This document shows, one piece after another, positions 38,720 to 48,280 of a stretch of 64,000 bases of DNA. The notes under the pieces were generated by a model. That model worked only from the letters and a program-made list of their open reading frames with translations. It made no database searches and had not been told where the DNA came from. A program made the translations under genes and the position numbers. Within the stretch, counting starts at the first letter, position 1. The number at the start of each line of letters is the position of its first letter. The stretch comes from an uncultured Alphaproteobacteria bacterium. Lineage in GTDB: Bacteria; Pseudomonadota; Alphaproteobacteria; HIMB59. The DNA is taken from the NCBI GenBank assembly GCA_902546975.1, contig CACCLU010000002.1, forward strand, positions 1-64,000, given 5' to 3'.

Positions 38720-38974
38720 ATGTCGGAAATACAAATAAACGATATAGCTCGTGCTGATAATGACACTGGTTCGCCAGAGTCCCAAATTTTTTTTCTCACA
38801 AAAAAAATTAATCTGTTAACAGAACATATCAAAATCCATAAGAAAGATTTTCACTCTCGAAGAGGTCTGCTGATGATGGTTGGTAAAAGAAATAGATTGA
38901 TGGCGTATTTAAAGAAGAGGAATGTAGGAAAGTACACAGAAGTAGCAGATAAACTAAAGCTAAGAAAAAAATAA
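38720..38974 (+). CDS. rpsO: 30S ribosomal protein S15
   Basis: [52 protein letters not shown]; start moved to MSEIQIND. Confidence 0.97.
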   Translation: MSEIQINDIARADNDTGSPESQIFFLTKKINLLTEHIKIHKKDFHSRRGLLMMVGKRNRLMAYLKKRNVGKYTEVADKLKLRKK

Positions 38975-39003
38975 TTTTTAATTAGCTATAAAGAAAGAGG
39001 AAG

Positions 39004-41067
39004 ATGAAAATAGAACATAAATTTGAGTTGGGTAACCAACAAATTACATTAGAAACAAATCGAATAGCAAAACAAGCAGATGCATCTGTGGTTGTAACCT
39101 GTGGTGAAACAATGGTTATGGCTAACATTTGTGCTGCAAAAACACAAAAACCTGATATTGATTTTTTCCCATTAACAGTTAATTATCAGGAAAAATATTA
39201 TGCCTCAGGTAAAATACCGGGAGGTTTTTTTAAAAGAGAGGCTAGACCGACTGAAAGAGAAACATTAACAAGTCGTTTAATTGATAGACCTATTAGGCCT
39301 CTTTTTCACAAAAACTTTAAAAATGAAACTCAAGTAACATTAACTGTCCTATCTTACGATAGCGTTGTTGATCCTGATATTATTGCAATGTATGCAACTG
39401 GCGCAGCATTAGCGATTTCAGGTCTTCCTGTGGCAGGTACTTTGGGTTCCGCTAGAGTTGGATATATAGATGGAAAGCTAGTTGCAAATCCATCTATCCA
39501 AGATATGGAAAACTCTGAACTAGATCTCGTTGTGGCTGGAACAGAAGAGGGTGTGTTAATGGTTGAGTCTGAAGCCCAAGAACTCTCTGAGAACATCATG
39601 CTAGAGGCAGTAATGTTTGGACATGATTTTTATCAGACATTTATTAAAGAAGTTCAAAGCTTTGCAAGCAAAACAGAAATTAAGACTTTTGAAGTCCCAA
39701 GCCTACCTGATTTTTATGAAGGCTTACAAAAAGATGTTGAAAGTAAAATTTCAGATCCTATTCGTGAAGCATATGGTTTAGTTGATAAACAAGAGCGAAG
39801 TCAAAAACTTACAGAGATCAGATCTTCTATTATCGACAACGTTGAAGATGATCAGATTTTAGCCGCTACAACAATTATCAAAGATATAGAAAAAGAAGTA
39901 GTTCGAGGCGATATAATCAAAAATAAAAGCCGTATTGATGGAAGAAAATTAGATGAGGTAAGACAAATTACATGTGAATTAGACATTCTTCCTCGAGCTC
40001 ATGGTTCAAGTCTCTTTACTCGTGGAGAAACTCAAGCATTAGTTGTTACCACATTAGGAACGGGCGATGATGAGCAAATGATTGACTCTCTTGATCCTAT
40101 GCACAAACAACATTTTATGTTGCATTATAATTTTCCTCCTTACTCTGTAGGAGAAGTAGGAAGAGTAGGAGCAACTGGTAGAAGAGAAATTGGTCATGGA
40201 AAACTAGCATGGCGTGCAGTTCATCCAATGTTACCAAAAAAAGAGGATTTCCCATACACACTAAGATTAGTATCTGAGATAACTGAATCCAATGGTTCTA
40301 GTTCTATGGCTACAGTATGTGGCTCATCCCTTGCTTTGATGGCAGCGGGTGTACCAATTAAAAAACATATTGGTGGCATAGCGATGGGTCTAATCAAAGA
40401 AGGCGAGGACTTTGTAGTGCTTAGCGATATCTTAGGTGATGAAGATCACTTAGGAGATATGGACTTCAAAGTTGCTGGTACTATGGATGGTATTACTTCT
40501 CTTCAAATGGATATTAAGATTACCAGTATTACTAAAGAAATTATGGAAATTGCTTTAAATCAAGCATCAGGTGGAAGAAAACACATTATTGGTGTCATGT
40601 CAGATGCCTTACCAGAAGCTCGAACAAAATTTTCTAAGCATGCTCCTCAAGTAATCTCAATCACTATTGATAAAGCTAAAATAAAAGATGTTATTGGCTC
40701 AGGTGGTAAAGTAATTAAAAACATAGTCGAAGTTTCTGGAGCAAAACTAGAAGTCAATGATGATGGAATTGTAAAAATTGCATCCAGCAATGAAGAGTCA
40801 ATTAATAAAGCTAAACAAATGGTGGAAGACATTGTAGCAGAACCTGAAGTTGGAAAAGTCTACACAGGTAAAGTTGTAAAAATTGTTGAGTTTGGAGCTT
40901 TTGTAAACTTTATGGGTGCAAGAGACGGATTACTCCATGTCTCACAAATTTCACAAAAAAGAGTCGAGAATGTCTCCGATGTTTTATCTGAAGGACAAGA
41001 AGTTCAAGTTAAAGTGCTCGACGTAGATCGTGCGGGTAAAGTAAAGCTCAGCATGAAAGAAGTCTAA
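39004..41067 (+). CDS. pnp: Polyribonucleotide nucleotidyltransferase
   Basis: [35 protein letters not shown] and S1 C-terminal domains. Confidence 0.98.
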   Translation: MKIEHKFELGNQQITLETNRIAKQADASVVVTCGETMVMANICAAKTQKPDIDFFPLTVNYQEKYYASGKIPGGFFKREARPTERETLTSRLIDRPIRPLFHKNFKNETQVTLTVLSYDSVVDPDIIAMYATGAALAISGLPVAGTLGSARVGYIDGKLVANPSIQDMENSELDLVVAGTEEGVLMVESEAQELSENIMLEAVMFGHDFYQTFIKEVQSFASKTEIKTFEVPSLPDFYEGLQKDVESKISDPIREAYGLVDKQERSQKLTEIRSSIIDNVEDDQILAATTIIKDIEKEVVRGDIIKNKSRIDGRKLDEVRQITCELDILPRAHGSSLFTRGETQALVVTTLGTGDDEQMIDSLDPMHKQHFMLHYNFPPYSVGEVGRVGATGRREIGHGKLAWRAVHPMLPKKEDFPYTLRLVSEITESNGSSSMATVCGSSLALMAAGVPIKKHIGGIAMGLIKEGEDFVVLSDILGDEDHLGDMDFKVAGTMDGITSLQMDIKITSITKEIMEIALNQASGGRKHIIGVMSDALPEARTKFSKHAPQVISITIDKAKIKDVIGSGGKVIKNIVEVSGAKLEVNDDGIVKIASSNEESINKAKQMVEDIVAEPEVGKVYTGKVVKIVEFGAFVNFMGARDGLLHVSQISQKRVENVSDVLSEGQEVQVKVLDVDRAGKVKLSMKEV

Positions 41068-41076
41068 AAAATAATT

Positions 41077-41114
41077 AGTAGCGCAGATTTTAGAAAAATT
41101 TGTGCTACTTTTTC
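41077..41114 (+). terminator. Rho-independent terminator after pnp
   Basis: AGTAGCGCAGATTT...AAATTTGTGCTACT with G-U pairs followed by TTTTT. Confidence 0.8.
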
Positions 41115-41126
41115 TAAGATTAGATA

Positions 41127-41486
41127 TTAGTTTTCTCCAAACCACTCCCAAATGACTGTAGCCATCGTATCACAGTCAGTTCCACCAGCAGATATTACAG
41201 CTGATGCTCCTAACCCACCTCTCTCCCAAGCAAGTTCTTGATCGTTTGTTAAGTGCTCTAATTCAGAAGAATATCTGTCAAATCTAGGACTGTTCGGCAA
41301 TCTGTCTAATATTACCTCGTAGTATTGATTATCGGCACAATACTCTTCATATACATATATTTGAGTCCACAAACCACCTAAAGCCGCTACATCTTCATTT
41401 GCAACTTCAACATCGTGAAAAGCAAATGCAAATTTACTTAAAAACAAAAATAAAAATATTACAGGAACTAAAAAGATTTTCTTCAT
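41127..41486 (-). CDS. Small exported protein of unknown function
   Basis: Signal peptide MKKIFLVPVIFLFLFLSKFAFA; two Cys in the mature part. Confidence 0.6.
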   Translation of the reverse strand: MKKIFLVPVIFLFLFLSKFAFAFHDVEVANEDVAALGGLWTQIYVYEEYCADNQYYEVILDRLPNSPRFDRYSSELEHLTNDQELAWERGGLGASAVISAGGTDCDTMATVIWEWFGEN

Positions 41487-41513
41487 TGGGTCAGTTTATA
41501 TACTTTTTTATTT

Positions 41514-42290
41514 CTACAAATCTTGAATGCTCATTCCTACATTGTTATAGCCATTATCTACATAAAGAATTTCACCTGTAACGCCTTTAGAAAGATCGCT
41601 CATTAAGTAAACAGATGACTTACCAATATCTTCCAATGACAATGGTTTTTTTATAGGAGAATTTTCAATAGTATAATTATAAATTTTTCTTGATTTGTTT
41701 ATAACGGCACCTGCTAAAGTTCTCATCGGGCCAGCTGAAATTGCATTAACCCTAATACCTCTGTCACCCATATCAACAGCAAGATACTTTATAGAGGTTT
41801 CCAATGCAGCCTTTGCAACACCCATTACATTATAACTTTGCATATATCTTGTGGACCCATAATAAGTAAGGGCCATGATTGATGCACCATCATTCATTTT
41901 TGGCGAAAGCATTCTCACCATTTCAGTTAAAGAGTATGCAGAAATATGTAGTGTTTTAAGAAAATTTTCTCTTGTGGTATTTAAATATTTACCTGATAGC
42001 TCATTTTTATCTGAATAGGCAACGGCATGGACAAAAAAATCAATATTACCCTCAATTCCATTAAAAACATTTTCAAGAGAAGATGTGTCAGATACATCAC
42101 AAGGCATAATTCCTAAGCAGTTAATTTTCTCAGATAGGGGCTCAACTCTTTTTTTTATTGAGTCATTCTGATAGGTTAAATACATACATGCACCTTCATC
42201 ACTCAAGGACTTTGCAATGCCCCACGCAATAGAATGATCATTGGCTATACCAACAACCAATCCTTTTTTGCCCTCTAAAATTTTACTCAT
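41514..42290 (-). CDS. fabI: Enoyl-[acyl-carrier-protein] reductase
   Basis: [48 protein letters not shown]. Confidence 0.96.
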   Translation of the reverse strand: MSKILEGKKGLVVGIANDHSIAWGIAKSLSDEGACMYLTYQNDSIKKRVEPLSEKINCLGIMPCDVSDTSSLENVFNGIEGNIDFFVHAVAYSDKNELSGKYLNTTRENFLKTLHISAYSLTEMVRMLSPKMNDGASIMALTYYGSTRYMQSYNVMGVAKAALETSIKYLAVDMGDRGIRVNAISAGPMRTLAGAVINKSRKIYNYTIENSPIKKPLSLEDIGKSSVYLMSDLSKGVTGEILYVDNGYNNVGMSIQDL

Positions 42291-43500
42291 TAAAGCTAGT
42301 TAGATATATAGATGCATTCGTTCCGCCAAAACCAAAACTATTTGAAAGTATAGAATTGATTTTGATATCATTTTTATTCTCTAAGAGAATGTTCATTCCT
42401 TCAGCCTTTTCATCTAAGTTTGTAATATTGGCCGACTCAACCATAAAATCATTTTCCATCATTAAAAGAGAGTAAACGGCCTCTTGCACACCAGTTGCTC
42501 CTAATGAATGACCCGTTAGCGATTTTGTAGAGCTGGTTGGAGGAATGCTATCTCCAAAAACCTCTTTAATACCTTGTAACTCAATCATGTCTCCGACAGG
42601 TGTTGATGTTCCATGAGCGTTGATATAATCAACAGGTCTACCCTGTGTTGCCATCTGCATACACCTTACTGCCCCTTCTCCAGAGGGTTGAACCATGTCA
42701 TATCCATCTGAAGTCTGACCGAAACCTTGAATTTCTGCAACAATATTGGCCCCTCTTGCTTTTGCACTATCAAGGCTCTCAACTACTAAAACACCTGCAC
42801 CTCCCCCAATGACAAACCCATCTCTTGAGGAGTCGTAAGCTCGAGAAGCAACTTCAGGTGTTTCATTATATTTACTTGATAAAGCACCCATAGCATCAAA
42901 TAAAATTGACATTGTCCAATGTGTTTCTTCGCCACCACCAGCAAATACAATCTCTTGTTGCCCATGTCTAATGAGATCATAAGCATTGCCAATGCAGTGC
43001 AAACTTGTCGAACAAGCTGAACTAATGGAGTAATTTACACCTTTAATTTTAAAAGGAGTTGCTAAAGTAGCAGAATTTCCTGATGCCATTGTTCTAGTAA
43101 CCATATAAGGTCCAATTTTTTTAACACCTTTTTCTCTCGCTATATCAAATGCTTGTTGTAGTTGATACGTTGAAGGCCCACCTGACCCCATCACTAACCC
43201 GGTATTAACATTAGATACAAGTTCCTCATCAAGACCTGAATGTTCAATTGCCTCTTTCATTGCAATATAATTGTATGCTGCGCCTTCCCCCATAAAACGC
43301 AAAATTTTTCGATCTACATTTTCTTCAATATTTATTTTAGGTTTTCCATGAACATGACTTCTCATTCCAAGCTCTTCATATTCCTTGCAATGACTAATCC
43401 CAGATTTCACATCTCTTAAGCTCTGTAAAACTTCTTTTTTATTATCTCCTATACAAGAAACAATACCGTATCCAGTAACGACAACTCTTTTATTACTCAT
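42283..43500 (-). CDS. fabB: 3-oxoacyl-ACP synthase I
   Basis: [48 protein letters not shown]. Confidence 0.96.
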   Translation of the reverse strand: MSNKRVVVTGYGIVSCIGDNKKEVLQSLRDVKSGISHCKEYEELGMRSHVHGKPKINIEENVDRKILRFMGEGAAYNYIAMKEAIEHSGLDEELVSNVNTGLVMGSGGPSTYQLQQAFDIAREKGVKKIGPYMVTRTMASGNSATLATPFKIKGVNYSISSACSTSLHCIGNAYDLIRHGQQEIVFAGGGEETHWTMSILFDAMGALSSKYNETPEVASRAYDSSRDGFVIGGGAGVLVVESLDSAKARGANIVAEIQGFGQTSDGYDMVQPSGEGAVRCMQMATQGRPVDYINAHGTSTPVGDMIELQGIKEVFGDSIPPTSSTKSLTGHSLGATGVQEAVYSLLMMENDFMVESANITNLDEKAEGMNILLENKNDIKINSILSNSFGFGGTNASIYLTSFNE

Positions 43501-44008
43501 TGAATAAACCCACTCTTAAATCATTGGCATGGTAAATTATTTTTTCTTTGTGAATGATCTGTCCATCTCCATACCCTATTGATAACCCTTTTTTATTTAA
43601 AGATTTTTTTAAACTAACTTTATATTTTATTAATTCTTTGTCCGGTTTTATTTCTTCAACAAATTTTATTTCCCCAACACCCAAAGCACGACCTTTTCCA
43701 GGATACCCAAGCCAACCTAGATAAAAACCCAACATTTGCCATAAAGCGTCAAGACCCAAACAACCTGGCATTATAGGATCACCCAAGAAATGACATTTAA
43801 AGAACCATAAATCTGCATTTATATCCAGTTCAGCAGTTATCTCTCCTTTTCCATGCACTCCGCCATCTTTATTGACATTAGTGATGCGATCAAACATAAG
43901 CATAGGAGGTGCTGGTAATTGGGCATTTCCCTTTCCAAATAAATTTCCTTTCCCACACTCAATGATTTCTTCATAACTATAACTAGATTGAGGTGTAAAT
44001 GTATTCAT
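43493..44008 (-). CDS. fabA: 3-hydroxydecanoyl-ACP dehydratase/isomerase
   Basis: [41 protein letters not shown]. Confidence 0.96.
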   Translation of the reverse strand: MNTFTPQSSYSYEEIIECGKGNLFGKGNAQLPAPPMLMFDRITNVNKDGGVHGKGEITAELDINADLWFFKCHFLGDPIMPGCLGLDALWQMLGFYLGWLGYPGKGRALGVGEIKFVEEIKPDKELIKYKVSLKKSLNKKGLSIGYGDGQIIHKEKIIYHANDLRVGLFNE

Positions 44009-44009
44009 C

Positions 44010-44780
44010 TTAATGAGGACAATCTTTATTAATCAATTGTAGTTTGTTTATGTCTGAAGTCAAAAGGTCTATCAAATTGATTTCACTTTTCAATTGAGTT
44101 TTTATTTTAGCAAGGGCAAATATAATTTTCATACATGCAAAACTAGTAACAAATCCTGCAACTGGACCTACCATTGCACTATTAAGACAACGGTGATTCT
44201 GATCAGCTTTAGGAAAAAGGCACTCAAAACATAATGGATTATTTTCTTCATTGTTTTGTGCAAAGTATATTCCCTCTGAAGAGTTAATTGATATTGATAC
44301 AAATGAGATTTTATTAGCTTTAGAATATTTTGAAGAAAAAATTTTGTTCTGATGATTATCCGTGCAATCAAATATTAAATCAAAATTATTATTTGGATTT
44401 TTTTTTATGAAAGACTCAAAATTTATAGAATGCTCATTTATTATTGTTGAGTCATTTATGTTTTTAAGTTTATGTTTTGAAGTGTTTGATTTAGATTTAC
44501 CAACATCATCTTTATCATAATTAATTTGACGATGTAAATTTGACTTCTCTATAATATCATAATCAACAAGGTGAATTTCACCAACCCCAGCTCGAACAAG
44601 ATATTGTGATGCAACAGTTCCCAGAGCACCTAAACCAATGATACAAATTTTTTTCTTAGAGATATTTTGTTGCCCCTCTTCATTTATTCCAGGAACTAAA
44701 ATTTGTCTTCCAAACTCTTCAATCAGTTTTTCACTTTGTTCCTGTTGATCCAAAACCACCACTCCCCCTCTCGCTTTCAC
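44010..44780 (-). CDS. moeB: ThiF/MoeB/HesA family adenylyltransferase
   Basis: FGRQILVPGINEEGQQNISKKKICIIGLGALGTVASQYLVRAGVGEIHLVDYDIIEKSNLHRQ; exact substrate unknown; N-terminal start uncertain. Confidence 0.85.
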   Translation of the reverse strand: MKARGGVVVLDQQEQSEKLIEEFGRQILVPGINEEGQQNISKKKICIIGLGALGTVASQYLVRAGVGEIHLVDYDIIEKSNLHRQINYDKDDVGKSKSNTSKHKLKNINDSTIINEHSINFESFIKKNPNNNFDLIFDCTDNHQNKIFSSKYSKANKISFVSISINSSEGIYFAQNNEENNPLCFECLFPKADQNHRCLNSAMVGPVAGFVTSFACMKIIFALAKIKTQLKSEINLIDLLTSDINKLQLINKDCPH

Positions 44781-45174
44781 TTAAATCACTTACTAGTTCA
44801 AAATTAACCTTTTCATATTTTGACACAACCATTTGTGCAATCCTCATTTTATCTTCAATTTCAAACATTTTTGATCCATGATTTATTAAAATCACTTTTA
44901 TTTCCCCTCGATAGTCAGCATCTATAGTTCCTGGGCTGTTAAGAACAGTAATAAAGTTTTTCACAGCCAGTCCACTTCGAGGTCTAATTTGAACCTCTAA
45001 TCCATTTGGAATTTCAAAAAATAATCCAGTTCCAATTAGTTTTGTTTCTTTTGGTAGTATGCTAACTTTTCCATTAGGTAAGTATGCTCTAATATCCATT
45101 CCGGCACTAGATGATGTCTCATAAGTTGGAAGGATAACGTTATCATTTATTTTTTTTACTTTTATACAAACCAC
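44731..45174 (-). CDS. dut: dUTP diphosphatase
   Basis: SSAGMDIRAYL, RPRSGLAVKN, GTIDADYRGEIKV, RGSGGFGSTG; start probably GTG at 45174. Confidence 0.94.
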   Translation of the reverse strand: MVCIKVKKINDNVILPTYETSSSAGMDIRAYLPNGKVSILPKETKLIGTGLFFEIPNGLEVQIRPRSGLAVKNFITVLNSPGTIDADYRGEIKVILINHGSKMFEIEDKMRIAQMVVSKYEKVNFELVSDLSESERGSGGFGSTGTK

Positions 45175-45175
45175 T

Positions 45176-45814
45176 CTAATTCTTTCTATTGCTAATGTAT
45201 TTAACAATTTTATTTGCAAAAATTGTTTTACTTACATTTCCTAAATTTAAAAAGTCACCTGACCTTCCAATTAAAATACCATTATTGTATTTTGAATTAA
45301 AAATTTTATTTTCCGCTGTTGGAAAGTTTAAAACTAGATAATCACAATTTTTGGAAAGCAATTTTTTTTTTGCATTTTGAAATACATCATTTGTTTCATA
45401 AGCAAATCCGACTGTAATCTTAGGTTTATATTTTCCAAATGACATTGATCTTAAAATATCAGGGTTATTAATTAATTTTAAAGACATTCCATTTTTTTTC
45501 TTAATTTTCAGTTTATTATATTTTTTAGCTTTATAATCACTAACCGCAGCATTGAAAATTCCTAAGTCGATAGACTTATATTTTTTTGCTTCTTTTAACA
45601 TTTCATCTGCTGTAGGAGTGAAGATAAACTTAACATTTTTTGAAACTATTTGTTTTGTTTGAAGATATCCATGTAAACAAATAACTTTATAATTAAATTT
45701 TAATAGGCTTTTTATTAAAGCTATACCTTGCCGACCTGATGACTCATTTGATATATATCTTACTGGATCTATATACTCTCGAGTGCACCCAATAGTTATT
45801 AATGCGTGTTTCAA
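45176..45814 (-). CDS. coaB: Phosphopantothenate-cysteine ligase (CoaB domain) as a separate ORF with TTG start
   Basis: ALITIGCTREYIDPVRYISNESSGRQG; starts immediately after the in-frame TAA ending coaC. Confidence 0.88.
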   Translation of the reverse strand: MKHALITIGCTREYIDPVRYISNESSGRQGIALIKSLLKFNYKVICLHGYLQTKQIVSKNVKFIFTPTADEMLKEAKKYKSIDLGIFNAAVSDYKAKKYNKLKIKKKNGMSLKLINNPDILRSMSFGKYKPKITVGFAYETNDVFQNAKKKLLSKNCDYLVLNFPTAENKIFNSKYNNGILIGRSGDFLNLGNVSKTIFANKIVKYISNRKN

Positions 45815-46333
45815 TTACTTAAGTTGACTAATTATTTCAGTAGGATCAACTAATCGACCACTACCATACTCACCACAAGCTAAAGATCCATCATCTGGGC
45901 CAATAAAATGATGGCCAATTTTCTTTAAATAGTCCACATTGTCTTGAATAATTTGATTAGCCCACATTTCTTTATTCATTGCAGGTGCAAAATATATAGG
46001 TTTGTTTGCAGCAATCATACATGTTAGAGCTAGGTCATCACAAAAACCTTTTGCAAATTTTGAAATTATATTAGCTGTCGCAGGGTAAACAATAATATGA
46101 GTATTATCTCGTGCTAATTTTATGTGACCAATTTTTTTTTCCATATCCAAATCAAAGAGCTCTGAATACACTGGCTTATTGGAAATTGTTTCAAGTAGTA
46201 GTTTAGAAATAAACTCATAAGTGTTTTTTGTTGCAATAACTTCATATTCAATGGCTTTTTTTTGGCACTCACGAATTAGATCTAAAGATTTATAACAGCC
46301 AACACTCCCCGTTATTATTATTAAAATTTTCAT
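45815..46333 (-). CDS. coaC: Phosphopantothenoylcysteine decarboxylase (CoaC domain)
   Basis: ITGSVGCYKSLDLIR, PATANIISKFAKGFCDDL, FAPAMNKEMW, GPDDGSLACGEYGSGR. Confidence 0.9.
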   Translation of the reverse strand: MKILIIITGSVGCYKSLDLIRECQKKAIEYEVIATKNTYEFISKLLLETISNKPVYSELFDLDMEKKIGHIKLARDNTHIIVYPATANIISKFAKGFCDDLALTCMIAANKPIYFAPAMNKEMWANQIIQDNVDYLKKIGHHFIGPDDGSLACGEYGSGRLVDPTEIISQLK

Positions 46334-47031
46334 TTTTTCTGCACTATATATATGCTGTTAGCTCCAGAAATGAAATCAATAGTTTTAATATGAGAAAAAC
46401 CTGTATTTATGAGCTCTTTAAGAAGGTTATTTTGATTAGGAAAAGAAATAATACTGTCAGCTAAGTATTTATAACTATGTCTATCATTGGAGATGATGCT
46501 ACCGGTAAAAGGTAAAATATATTTTAAAAAGTTTTTGTATGGACTTTTTAATAAATCTCTTTTTGGAATACCAAATTCCATAATAAAAAAATAACCATTT
46601 TTTTTAATACATCTATAAATCTCAGAAAAACCATTTTTTCGATTATTAAAATTTCTTACACCATAAGTACATGTTATAATTTGAAAAAAATTTTTTTTAT
46701 AAGGCAAATTTTCTGCATAACCAACTTCGTAATTAATTTTTTTAGAACTATTTTTTTTTCTGGATATATTGTGCATTTCGGAAACAGGATCTAAAGCATA
46801 AAGATTTTTTGAAATAGGAAGCAAATTAAAAATATCTCCACTACCGCTAGCAATATCTAAAATTTTCTCATTATCGGTATAATTTGATAATACAAGGTCA
46901 ACAAAATATTTTTTCCAAAGTCTATGTATTCCAAGACTCATAATATCGTTCATTAAATCATATTTTGCATGAGATACATTTTCAAAAATATCTGTAATAT
47001 TATAATTATTTGAATTATTTTTACTTATCAT
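46330..47031 (-). CDS. ubiE: Ubiquinone/menaquinone methyltransferase UbiE
   Basis: FENVSHAKYDLMNDIMSLGIHRLWKK, ILDIASGSGDI, CTYGVRNF; start set at MISKNN (47031), since the listed extension overlaps mutM. Confidence 0.93.
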   Translation of the reverse strand: MISKNNSNNYNITDIFENVSHAKYDLMNDIMSLGIHRLWKKYFVDLVLSNYTDNEKILDIASGSGDIFNLLPISKNLYALDPVSEMHNISRKKNSSKKINYEVGYAENLPYKKNFFQIITCTYGVRNFNNRKNGFSEIYRCIKKNGYFFIMEFGIPKRDLLKSPYKNFLKYILPFTGSIISNDRHSYKYLADSIISFPNQNNLLKELINTGFSHIKTIDFISGANSIYIVQKK

Positions 47032-47848
47032 GCCTGAACTACCTGAAGTAGAAACCACAATAAGATATTTAAAGTCAAAAGTTAAAGGAAAAAAAATTAT
47101 TTCTATCAATAGGTCGCAAAAAAAACTAAGGAAAAATTTAAACTTTCAAGATCTTGAGCAAATATCACAGAAAAAAATTATATCTGTTGAACGTTTTGCA
47201 AAATACATAATTATAGGATTAGAAAATGAAAATTATGTAATTATTCATTTGGGAATGAGCGGTCGATTAAAGTTTTATTTAAACGAGAATTATAAAAAAG
47301 AAAAACATGACCATGTTGTTTTACAATTTAACAAATTTAAAATTATTTATAATGATCCTCGTAGGTTTGGCATGTTTTTTAGGCTTAAAGACTCAAAAGA
47401 AGTTAAATTTTTTTTTAATAACTACGGTACTGATTTACTAACTAACAAGGTTAATTTAGATGAGGTGTATAATAAATTTATAAAGAAAAAAATCTCGTTG
47501 AAACAAGCTTTACTTGATCAAAGTTTAATTGTGGGTATTGGAAACATATACGCTAATGAAGCTCTTTTTCATTCAAAGTTAAATCCTCAAAGGCTAACTT
47601 ACACTCTTAAAAAAGCAGAAATATCTCAATTATTAAGCTCTTGTAAATTTGTATTGAAACTATCTTTAAAAAATGGTGGCTCTTCAATAAATGATTATAA
47701 ATCCCCAGATGGAACCCTCGGAAGTTTTCAGAGTTTATTTAAGGTCTATCAAAAGAAACATGTAATATACAAAAAAAAGACTTATAAAATAAAAAAAATC
47801 ATCCAAAATGGGCGTTCGACTTTTTTTTCGCCTGCTTTACAAAAATAA
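47030..47848 (+). CDS. mutM: Formamidopyrimidine-DNA glycosylase
   Basis: MPELPEVETTIRYL, VGIGNIYANEALF, YQKK region; C-terminal Cys zinc finger not apparent. Confidence 0.94.
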   Translation: MPELPEVETTIRYLKSKVKGKKIISINRSQKKLRKNLNFQDLEQISQKKIISVERFAKYIIIGLENENYVIIHLGMSGRLKFYLNENYKKEKHDHVVLQFNKFKIIYNDPRRFGMFFRLKDSKEVKFFFNNYGTDLLTNKVNLDEVYNKFIKKKISLKQALLDQSLIVGIGNIYANEALFHSKLNPQRLTYTLKKAEISQLLSSCKFVLKLSLKNGGSSINDYKSPDGTLGSFQSLFKVYQKKHVIYKKKTYKIKKIIQNGRSTFFSPALQK

Positions 47849-47853
47849 ATAAA

Positions 47854-47862
47854 TGTGTATAA
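47854..47862 (-). other. Candidate DnaA box
   Basis: TGTGTATAA = reverse complement of TTATACACA, near the mutM-rpsT gap upstream of dnaA. Confidence 0.4.
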
Positions 47863-47907
47863 GTTATTAACGCTTTTAGACGAACAACCTGTTAATAATA
47901 ATCTTAT

Positions 47908-48174
47908 ATGCCACAACATAAATCAGCAAAAAAAAGACTTCGACAGTCTGATAGAAAAAAAACAGTTAACAAAGCTGTGAAATCAAATGTTTCAACTCAG
48001 CTAAAGTCAATTGATAAACTCATTAAAGATAAAAAGGTAGAGGAATCAATGGCGAAACTAAAAGTAGTTATGTCTGTATTGCATAAATCTACTAAAAAGA
48101 AAATCATGCACCTCAATAAGGCATCTAGAACCATCTCAAAACTACAAAAAGACATAACCGCAATTTCAAAATAA
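47908..48174 (+). CDS. rpsT: 30S ribosomal protein S20
   Basis: MPQHKSAKKRLRQSDRK...NKASRTISKLQKDI. Confidence 0.95.
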   Translation: MPQHKSAKKRLRQSDRKKTVNKAVKSNVSTQLKSIDKLIKDKKVEESMAKLKVVMSVLHKSTKKKIMHLNKASRTISKLQKDITAISK

Positions 48175-48280
48175 TTTTTTTTTTCAAGCAATTTTTTTTA
48201 AAAAAAACATTTTTTTTTATTCTTCTTTTTTTACTTTTCATGCTTAAATAGCGCATCTTTTAGAGGAAGGAATTAAGTTA

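Noticed and set aside
48172-48240. Poly-T/poly-A tracts as possible phase-variable repeats
   Set aside because: Intergenic homopolymers are common in AT-rich genomes; more parsimonious as rpsT terminator/origin AT-rich region
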